Origin: JBPCOB01 sp051000715
GTDB taxonomy: Bacteria; Actinomycetota; Actinomycetes; JALYNC01
NCBI GenBank assembly: GCA_051000715.1
Contig: JBPCOB010000249.1
Span: 1 to 10,859, forward strand
DNA: 10,859 nt
Direction: 5' to 3'
Part shown: positions 6,172 through 10,859 of the stretch, piece by piece
How positions within the stretch are numbered: position 1 is the first letter of the stretch
How the letters are laid out: each line of letters starts with the position of its first letter
The notes under the pieces: model-generated
Told to the model about the DNA's origin: nothing
Database searches by the model: none
The model's input: only the letters and a program-made list of their open reading frames with translations
Translations under genes and position numbers: made by a program

Positions 6172-7023
6172 GTGAAACCGATTCGGATCGCGTTGCCGAG
6201 CAAGGGCCGGATGGCGGCTGGCGTGCGGCAGCTGTTCGGGGACGCAGGCATGCACCTCGACAACGTCGATGTGGACAGCGCCCTGCTGAGCAGCATCGAC
6301 GAGCGGTATGAGGTGATGTTCGTGCGGGCGAAGGATATTGCGGCATTCGTCGCCGACGGCGTCGCCGACGTCGGCGTGACGGGCTGGGACCTCGTGTGCG
6401 AGTCCGGGTTCGCCCTGTGCGACCTGCTCGATCTCGGCCTGGGCCGGGCTCGGCTGGTGATCGCCGCCCGCGAGACCGCGGGCTTCACCTCGCTCGCCGA
6501 CCTCCCGGACGAGCTCCGGGTCGCAACCACGTTTCCCAACCTCGCGCAGACGTTCTTGAAGGACCGGGGGCTGGTCGTCGAGATCGTGGGCCTCTCCGGC
6601 GCTACGGAGATCGCGCCCCATCTGGGGCTCGCCGATGTGATCGTCGACGTGGTGGCCACCGGATCGACCCTCAAGCGCAACGGACTGGTGGAGCTGGAGA
6701 CGATCCTGACGTCCTCGGCCCGGCTGCTGGCACTCTCTCGGGAGCCGGCGCTCGAGCCCCTGATCCTGCTGCTCGACTCCGTCGTCCAGGCGCGGGCTCG
6801 TCGCTACGTGATGGCAAACATCCCGGCCGCCGCGCTGAGTCGGGTGGCTGCCGTTCTTCCGGGTGTCGAACGGCCGACGGTGATGCCCTTGCTGGGAACC
6901 GACAGCGTCTTCGCCGTGCACGCGGTCATCGACGAGGCCTGCCTGGAGCGGACCATGTCCGACCTTCGTAACCTCGGCGGCACCGGCATCGTGGTCACGG
7001 CCATGGAGCGGTTGATGCGATGA
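6172..7023 (+). CDS. hisG: ATP phosphoribosyltransferase, long form
   Basis: First enzyme of histidine synthesis: joins ATP and PRPP to phosphoribosyl-ATP and is usually inhibited by histidine. The GTG at 6172 is the start (KPIRIALPSKGRM follows), with GGAG at 6164-6167; a GTG at 6145 inside the terminator hairpin would add nine unrelated residues. The protein has 283 residues, the length of the long, self-sufficient form. Motifs are DVGVTGWDLVCESG (66-79), ATTFPNL (118-124), VGLSGATEIAPHLGLADVIV (139-158) and the PRPP loop VATGSTLKRNGL (161-172). The C-terminal regulatory ACT-like domain includes PTVMPLLGTDSVFAVHAVID (235-254) and LGGTGIVVTAMERL (268-281). No hisE lies upstream, unlike the usual actinobacterial hisE-hisG pair. 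The stop overlaps hisC by four bases. Confidence 0.95.
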   Translation: MKPIRIALPSKGRMAAGVRQLFGDAGMHLDNVDVDSALLSSIDERYEVMFVRAKDIAAFVADGVADVGVTGWDLVCESGFALCDLLDLGLGRARLVIAARETAGFTSLADLPDELRVATTFPNLAQTFLKDRGLVVEIVGLSGATEIAPHLGLADVIVDVVATGSTLKRNGLVELETILTSSARLLALSREPALEPLILLLDSVVQARARRYVMANIPAAALSRVAAVLPGVERPTVMPLLGTDSVFAVHAVIDEACLERTMSDLRNLGGTGIVVTAMERLMR

Positions 7024-8000
7024 CCGCCGTCGACCTCAGCGCCAACACGAACTTCTGGGGTTGCCCTCCGGTGGCCTGCAGCACCGTGATCCGCTCGGTT
7101 GCCGACAGCTCCGCCTACCCGACCAGGGCCGCCGACGATCTCCGCCTCGCGCTGGCCGGAGAGCTCGGCGTCACGGCCGACATGGTGACGACCGGGTGTG
7201 GCTCGGACGACGTCCTGGCTACCTCTTTCCGGGTCCTGGCGCAACCGGGCGAGACGCTGGTTGCCCCCATCCCGACATTCGCGATGGTCGAGCCCTTCGC
7301 GATCTCCGCCGGGCTGCGCTTCGCCGGCTGCGCTTTCGGTGCCGGCTTCTCCTTGGACGTCGATGCCGTGACTGCGGCCGGCGCAGCCGTGGCGTACCTG
7401 TGCTCGCCGAACAACCCCACGGGAACCACTTTCGAGGAGACCGACATTCGGCGCCTGCTGCAGCGGTTCGACGGCTACACCGTCCTGGACGAGGCCTACA
7501 TCCACTTCGGCGGCCGGACCTCGATCGATCTGGTGCGGGACTACCAGCGGTTGTTGGTGGTGCGGACGTTCTCCAAGGCGTTCGGGCTCGCCGGCCTCCG
7601 AGTCGGTTACGCCGTCGGCGCGCCCGCGGTCATCGCCCGGATCCAGGCGGCGCGGGGGCCGTACAAGGTGGGCGTCGCCGCCGAGCGGGCCGCCGTCGCG
7701 GTGCTGGGCGGCGAAGGACGGCGCTGGGTCGACGACCACGTGCTCGAGGCGAGGGCCGGCCGCCGCCTGCTGCAGGACGAGCTGAGCAACCGGGGAATCG
7801 CCTTCGTGCCGTCCCAGGCCAACTTCGTGCTCGTCCCGGTGCCGAATGCGGCCTCAACCGTTGCCGTCCTGCGTGACCGCGGCTGGACCGTCCGGGCGTT
7901 TCAGGACCTGCCCGGTCTCGGCGACGCCGTACGCATCACGGTTGGACCCGAGCCGGTGATGGCCGCCATCGCCGAGGCGCTCGAGGAGGCGCTGGCATGA
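7020..8000 (+). CDS. hisC: Histidinol-phosphate aminotransferase, compact form
   Basis: PLP enzyme of the class I/II aminotransferases that converts imidazole-acetol phosphate and glutamate to histidinol phosphate. At 326 residues it is shorter than the usual 350 or so: it begins almost directly at the substrate-loop region, LSANTNFWGCPP (6-17), which replaces the common NENP-G-P. Catalytic features are present: YLCSPNNPTGT with Asn132, VLDEAYIHF with Asp157 and Tyr160, RTFSKAFGLAGLRVGY with the PLP lysine Lys186, and VRITVG with Arg305. The ATG overlaps the hisG stop in ATGA, so translation is probably coupled. By context it acts on the histidine intermediate, although HisC-like enzymes can accept other substrates. 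Confidence 0.93.
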   Translation: MTAVDLSANTNFWGCPPVACSTVIRSVADSSAYPTRAADDLRLALAGELGVTADMVTTGCGSDDVLATSFRVLAQPGETLVAPIPTFAMVEPFAISAGLRFAGCAFGAGFSLDVDAVTAAGAAVAYLCSPNNPTGTTFEETDIRRLLQRFDGYTVLDEAYIHFGGRTSIDLVRDYQRLLVVRTFSKAFGLAGLRVGYAVGAPAVIARIQAARGPYKVGVAAERAAVAVLGGEGRRWVDDHVLEARAGRRLLQDELSNRGIAFVPSQANFVLVPVPNAASTVAVLRDRGWTVRAFQDLPGLGDAVRITVGPEPVMAAIAEALEEALA

Positions 8001-8590
8001 AGGTGGTGATGTTCGACGCCGGGATCAGCAACGTGCACTCCATCGCCAAGGCGCTGCGGGCGGCCGACGCCGACGTCGAGATCCGGACCGACCTGACCCT
8101 GATGTCGTCGGCCGACGCCCTGGTGCTCCCCGGCGTGGGCGCCTTCGGCCCGGCGGCGCAGGCGCTCGCCCCGCACCGGGAGGCGCTGCAGTCGGCCGTC
8201 GCCGATGGGTTGCCCGTCCTGGGGATCTGCCTCGGCATGCAACTGCTCTTCGACCGCAGCGCCGAGTCACCGGGCTCGGGGCTCGGCGTGCTCGCCGGCG
8301 AGGTCACCGCTCTGCCGACGAGGCGGCGACCGCACATGGGTTGGAACCACGTGGACGTCGTGGCCGGCGGGGCGCCGCTCGAGCTCGGCTGGGCCTACTT
8401 CGCCCACTCCTACGCCTGCCGGCCCGCGGACGCGACTTCGATCTGGGCCACCACGACGCACGACGGGGTCTCGTTCGTGTCCGTCGTACGCGTCGGGTCG
8501 CTGTGGGGCGCGCAGTTCCACCCCGAGAAGAGCTCGCGGCCGGGGATCGGCTTCCTGCGGCGCTTCCTCCGCGAGGCCCGATGCGCGTGA
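7997..8590 (+). CDS. hisH: Imidazole glycerol phosphate synthase, glutaminase subunit
   Basis: Class I glutamine amidotransferase subunit that releases ammonia for HisF in imidazole ring closure. 197 residues, normal length. The triad is present: Cys78 in VLGICLGMQLL, and His174 and Glu176 in GAQFHPEKSS. Also visible are LPGVGAFGPA (44-53), PHMGWNHV (112-119) and YFAHSYA (134-140), all typical of HisH. The N-terminal DYGxGN signature is altered to FDAGISNVHS. It overlaps hisC by four bases (ATGA) and hisA by ten. The partner HisF is three genes downstream. Confidence 0.95.
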   Translation: MKVVMFDAGISNVHSIAKALRAADADVEIRTDLTLMSSADALVLPGVGAFGPAAQALAPHREALQSAVADGLPVLGICLGMQLLFDRSAESPGSGLGVLAGEVTALPTRRRPHMGWNHVDVVAGGAPLELGWAYFAHSYACRPADATSIWATTTHDGVSFVSVVRVGSLWGAQFHPEKSSRPGIGFLRRFLREARCA

Positions 8591-9285
8591 TCCCGGCCGT
8601 CGACCTGCGGGAGGGAGCCTGCGTGCAGCTCGTGGGCGGTTCCTATGCCGAAGAAAGGGTCCGCATCGCCGACCCCGCGGCGGTGACCGCCTCCTGGTTC
8701 GACCGTGGCTTCGACCGGGTGCACGTCGTGGACCTCGACGCCGCCACCGGGCGGGCGGAGAACGCGGCCGTGGTTGACGCGTTGGTTCGCCGATGGCCGG
8801 GGCGCATCCAGGTCGGCGGCGGGATTCGCAGCACGGCGCGAGCCGGCGAGCTGCTCGGGAACGATGCCTTCGCCGTGGTGGTGGGCACCCGTGCCCTCGA
8901 AGATCCGCCGTGGTTGTCCCGCCTGGCGTCCCGCTATCCGGGCCGGGTCGTGGTGGCGTTGGACGTGCACACCGACGGCGCCGTTGTGGATGGCTGGGCG
9001 CGACGGCTCCCCGCGGGCATCGGCGAGCTGCTCGCCGCGGTCGACGGGCTGGATCTCGGCGGTCTGCTGGTGACCGCCGTTCATCGAGAGGGTGCCTTGG
9101 GGGGACCCGACGTGCAGCTGATGGCCGCCCTCCGGCAACAGACCCGGCACCCGCTGACCGCGGCCGGTGGCATCCGGGACGCCGCCGACGTCCGGGCGCT
9201 CGGCTGCGTCGGGGTCGGGACATGTGTGGTGGGGATGGCGCTGTACACCGGCGCCTTTAACCTGGAGGAGCTGGACGAATGGTGA
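8581..9285 (+). CDS. hisA: ProFAR isomerase (HisA), with variant active-site residue
   Basis: TIM-barrel isomerase converting ProFAR to PRFAR. 234 residues, starting at ATG 8581 inside the end of hisH. Barrel and phosphate-site motifs are clear: IPAVDLREG with the catalytic Asp8, VHVVDLDAA (47-55), VGGGIRS (78-84), VVVGTRALE (99-107), VALDVHTDG (125-133) with Asp128, AAGGIRDAADV (194-204) and VVGMALYTGAFNLEE (216-230). The strand that normally reads T-D-I-x-(R/K)-D-G reads VTAVHREGALGGP (164-176), so the second catalytic Asp (Asp175 in Mycobacterium PriA) is Glu170. In actinobacteria HisA is commonly PriA, also serving tryptophan synthesis; this sequence is not obviously PriA-like. It overlaps hisB by seven bases. 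Confidence 0.92.
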   Translation: MRVIPAVDLREGACVQLVGGSYAEERVRIADPAAVTASWFDRGFDRVHVVDLDAATGRAENAAVVDALVRRWPGRIQVGGGIRSTARAGELLGNDAFAVVVGTRALEDPPWLSRLASRYPGRVVVALDVHTDGAVVDGWARRLPAGIGELLAAVDGLDLGGLLVTAVHREGALGGPDVQLMAALRQQTRHPLTAAGGIRDAADVRALGCVGVGTCVVGMALYTGAFNLEELDEW

Positions 9286-9815
9286 CCGTCACCCGCCGGA
9301 CGAACGAGACCGAGGTGACCGTCGCCCTCGGCGACGGAGCGAAGACGGAGGCGGACACGTCGCTACCGTTCCTCGACCACATGCTGGTCACGCTCGCGCG
9401 CTACTCGGACCTGTCGCTGGCCGTCCACGCCAGCGGTGACCTGGACCACCACATCGCCGAGGATGTCGCCCTCACTCTCGCCGAGGCACTCAAATCGGTA
9501 CTTCCGGAGCGGGCAGCGAGGTACGGCGGCGCCGTCGTGCCGATGGATGACGCCCTGGTCGAGGCCGTTCTCGACGTGGGTGGCCGGCCGTACTACGCCG
9601 GGCCGCTGCCCGACCTGACGTTCGACCACTTCTTCCGGTCCCTGGCCACCGCGGCCGGGATGACGCTGCACATCGACGTACGCCGGGGGCAGGACCACCA
9701 CCACGTCGTCGAGTGCGCGGTCAAGGCGGTCGGTCTCGCGCTGCGTCAGGCGCTGCGACAGGGCGACGCCGTCTTCAGCACCAAGGGAAGCGTCACCTGG
9801 GAGGTACGGCCGTGA
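9279..9815 (+). CDS. hisB: Imidazoleglycerol-phosphate dehydratase, short form
   Basis: Mn-dependent dehydratase making imidazole-acetol phosphate. 178 residues against roughly 195-200 for most bacterial monofunctional HisB. Landmarks: RTNETEVTVAL (7-17), LPFLDHML (29-36), the metal motif GDLDHHIAEDVALTLAEAL (53-71), YGGAVVPMDDALVEAVLDVG (82-101), DHFFRSLATAAGMTLHIDV (116-134) and the second metal motif DHHHVVECAVKAVGLALR (139-156). The first metal loop lacks about three residues present in the common GDLHIDDHHTVED. Both HHxxE sets are intact (His57-His58-Glu61 and His141-His142-Glu145), so it should be active. It overlaps hisA by seven and hisF by four bases. It has no fused histidinol phosphatase, fitting a separate HisN. 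Confidence 0.94.
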   Translation: MVTVTRRTNETEVTVALGDGAKTEADTSLPFLDHMLVTLARYSDLSLAVHASGDLDHHIAEDVALTLAEALKSVLPERAARYGGAVVPMDDALVEAVLDVGGRPYYAGPLPDLTFDHFFRSLATAAGMTLHIDVRRGQDHHHVVECAVKAVGLALRQALRQGDAVFSTKGSVTWEVRP

Positions 9816-10573
9816 CCAGCGCGCGCGTCATCGCCTGCCTCGACGTCAGCGACGGCCGGGTGGTCAAGGGCATCGGCTTCCGGCAGCTTCGCGACATGGG
9901 AGACCCGGTGGAGCTCGCCCGCCGCTACGAGCAGGAAGGGATCGACGAGATCGTCTTCCTCGACGTGTCCGCAACGCCGGAGGGCCGCGGGTCCGTGCTC
10001 GCACTGGCCGAGCGTGCCGCTGGAGAGGTGTTCGTACCGCTGACGGTCGGCGGCGGGATTCGCAGCGTGGCGGACATCGGGCGGGCTCTGCGGGCGGGGG
10101 CCGACAAGGTGGCCATCAACACCGCAGCGGTCGACGACCCCGGGCTGATCGATGCGGCCGCTTCGCGGTTCGGGGCCCAGTGCATCGTCATCAGCATCGA
10201 CGCCAGGACGGCCGGCACCAGGGCCTCGGTGTGGACCCGGAGCGGCGCCGTGGACTCGGGCCGGACGTTGGTCGACTGGGCGAGCGAGTGCGAGCGCCGG
10301 GGTGCCGGTGAGCTCCTGGTCACCAGCATCGACCGCGACGGCACCCGGCAGGGCTACGACATCGAGGCGCTCGGAGCGGTGGCCGAGGCCGTCGGGCTGC
10401 CGGTGGTCGCCTCGGGCGGCGCAGGCGGGGTCGCCGACGTGGTGGAGGTGTTTCGCCGCACGGCGGTCAGCGCCGCCCTCGTCGCGGGGATCCTGCACGA
10501 CGGCGAGGTGTCGGTGTCCGCCATCAAGACCGCGCTGGTAGAGGCGGACCTCTGCGTCCGGGGAACGGCATGA
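9812..10573 (+). CDS. hisF: Imidazole glycerol phosphate synthase, cyclase subunit
   Basis: TIM-barrel cyclase that uses ammonia from HisH to turn PRFAR into imidazoleglycerol phosphate and AICAR. The GTG at 9812, in a GTGA overlap with the hisB stop, gives 253 residues, the normal length. The open frame extends upstream to 9713, but that part is out-of-frame hisB. Catalytic residues are present: Asp11 in VIACLDVSDGRVVKGIGF and Asp130 in CIVISIDAR. Other signatures are MGDPVELARRYEQEGIDEIV (29-48), FLDVSATPEGR (49-59), LTVGGGIRSVADIG (77-90), GADKVAINTAAV (96-107), GAGELLVTSIDRDGTRQGYD (164-183) and VVASGGAG (198-205). It is the most conventional enzyme of the operon. Its stop overlaps hisN by four bases. 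Confidence 0.97.
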   Translation: MTSARVIACLDVSDGRVVKGIGFRQLRDMGDPVELARRYEQEGIDEIVFLDVSATPEGRGSVLALAERAAGEVFVPLTVGGGIRSVADIGRALRAGADKVAINTAAVDDPGLIDAAASRFGAQCIVISIDARTAGTRASVWTRSGAVDSGRTLVDWASECERRGAGELLVTSIDRDGTRQGYDIEALGAVAEAVGLPVVASGGAGGVADVVEVFRRTAVSAALVAGILHDGEVSVSAIKTALVEADLCVRGTA

Positions 10574-10859
10574 CCGGCCTGCTGGAGGCGGTGGAGGAGC
10601 TGGCCCGCCTGACCGGGGCGGTCGCGGCCCGCTCCTTCCGCACCCGCCTGGCGGTGGAGCGGAAATTGGACGGATCGCCGGTCTCCGCTGCCGACCGCGA
10701 GGCCGAGACGGCCGCCCGCAGGTGGATCGGCGAGCGATTCCCCGAGGACGGGATCTCCGGTGAAGAGTTCGGGGTCACGGCCGGCGGTGCCCGCCGGCGA
10801 TGGGTGATCGACCCGATCGACGGCACCATCTCCTTTCTCGCCGGGGTGCCCCTGTACTC
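10570..10859 (+). CDS. hisN: Inositol-monophosphatase-type histidinol-phosphatase, 5' part
   Basis: The first 96 residues of a Mg-dependent phosphatase of the inositol-monophosphatase superfamily, cut by the window end. ATG at 10570 overlaps the hisF stop in ATGA. Visible metal-site motifs are RKLDGSPVSAADREAE (31-46), ERFPEDGISGEEFG (55-68) with Glu66, and WVIDPIDGTISFLAGVP (78-94) with Asp81 and Asp84. HisN of this type is the usual actinobacterial histidinol-phosphate phosphatase. Coupling to hisF and the lack of a phosphatase domain on HisB support that role; family members can also act on inositol phosphate or PAP. Confidence 0.88.
   Translation, partial: MTGLLEAVEELARLTGAVAARSFRTRLAVERKLDGSPVSAADREAETAARRWIGERFPEDGISGEEFGVTAGGARRRWVIDPIDGTISFLAGVPLY

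Noticed and set aside
9713..9811. N-terminal extension of hisF
   Set aside because: This is the hisB coding region read in another frame; GTG 9812 gives the usual HisF length and puts the catalytic Asp at position 11.
1..10859. tRNA, rRNA, insertion sequence, integrase or attachment-site signals
   Set aside because: None seen on either strand when read by eye; no transposase-like protein or terminal inverted repeats.

Overview
The window is high-GC DNA with dense, mostly overlapping genes and GTG/TTG starts next to ATG. This fits a high-GC actinobacterium. Several protein families (sucrase/ferredoxin-like protein, cupin-4/JmjC oxygenase, the 128-residue conserved protein) are common in actinobacteria. 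I cannot name the genus.

Layout. (1) Positions 3-607 (+): the 3' part of an aldo/keto reductase, broken by an apparent one-base loss in a C run. (2) Positions 624-5878 (-): a leftward set of five genes, read from right to left. They are an 804-residue protein of unknown function with an N-terminal Rossmann-type glycine motif, a 128-residue conserved protein, a 65-residue Asp/Gly/Thr-rich repeat peptide with a perfect Shine-Dalgarno, a cupin-4/JmjC oxygenase, and a sucrase/ferredoxin-like protein. (3) Positions 5879-6171: a divergent control region with a probable promoter, a leaderless His-rich leader peptide (four His codons in a row) and an intrinsic terminator directly before hisG, i.e. 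a histidine attenuator. (4) Positions 6172-10859 (+): a tightly overlapping histidine operon hisG-hisC-hisH-hisA-hisB-hisF-hisN, with hisN running off the end.

How the genes work together. HisG commits ATP and PRPP to the pathway, and HisA isomerises ProFAR to PRFAR. HisH and HisF close the imidazole ring, HisB dehydrates imidazoleglycerol phosphate, HisC transaminates imidazole-acetol phosphate, and HisN probably dephosphorylates histidinol phosphate. HisE, HisI and HisD are not in the window. They must lie downstream or elsewhere. The gene order and the compact, divergent enzymes are unlike the usual actinobacterial hisDCB-H-A-N-F-I layout with hisEG elsewhere. This may be a transferred or second histidine gene set, still under histidine control through the attenuator.

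The least explained part is the leftward set. A small peptide made of two copies of a 16-residue Asp-rich module sits directly upstream of, and overlaps, a JmjC oxygenase that has no standard start codon at its conserved N-terminus. This could be an enzyme-substrate pair (a RiPP-like or hydroxylated acidic peptide). It could also be a single gene split by an indel. Both readings are given below.
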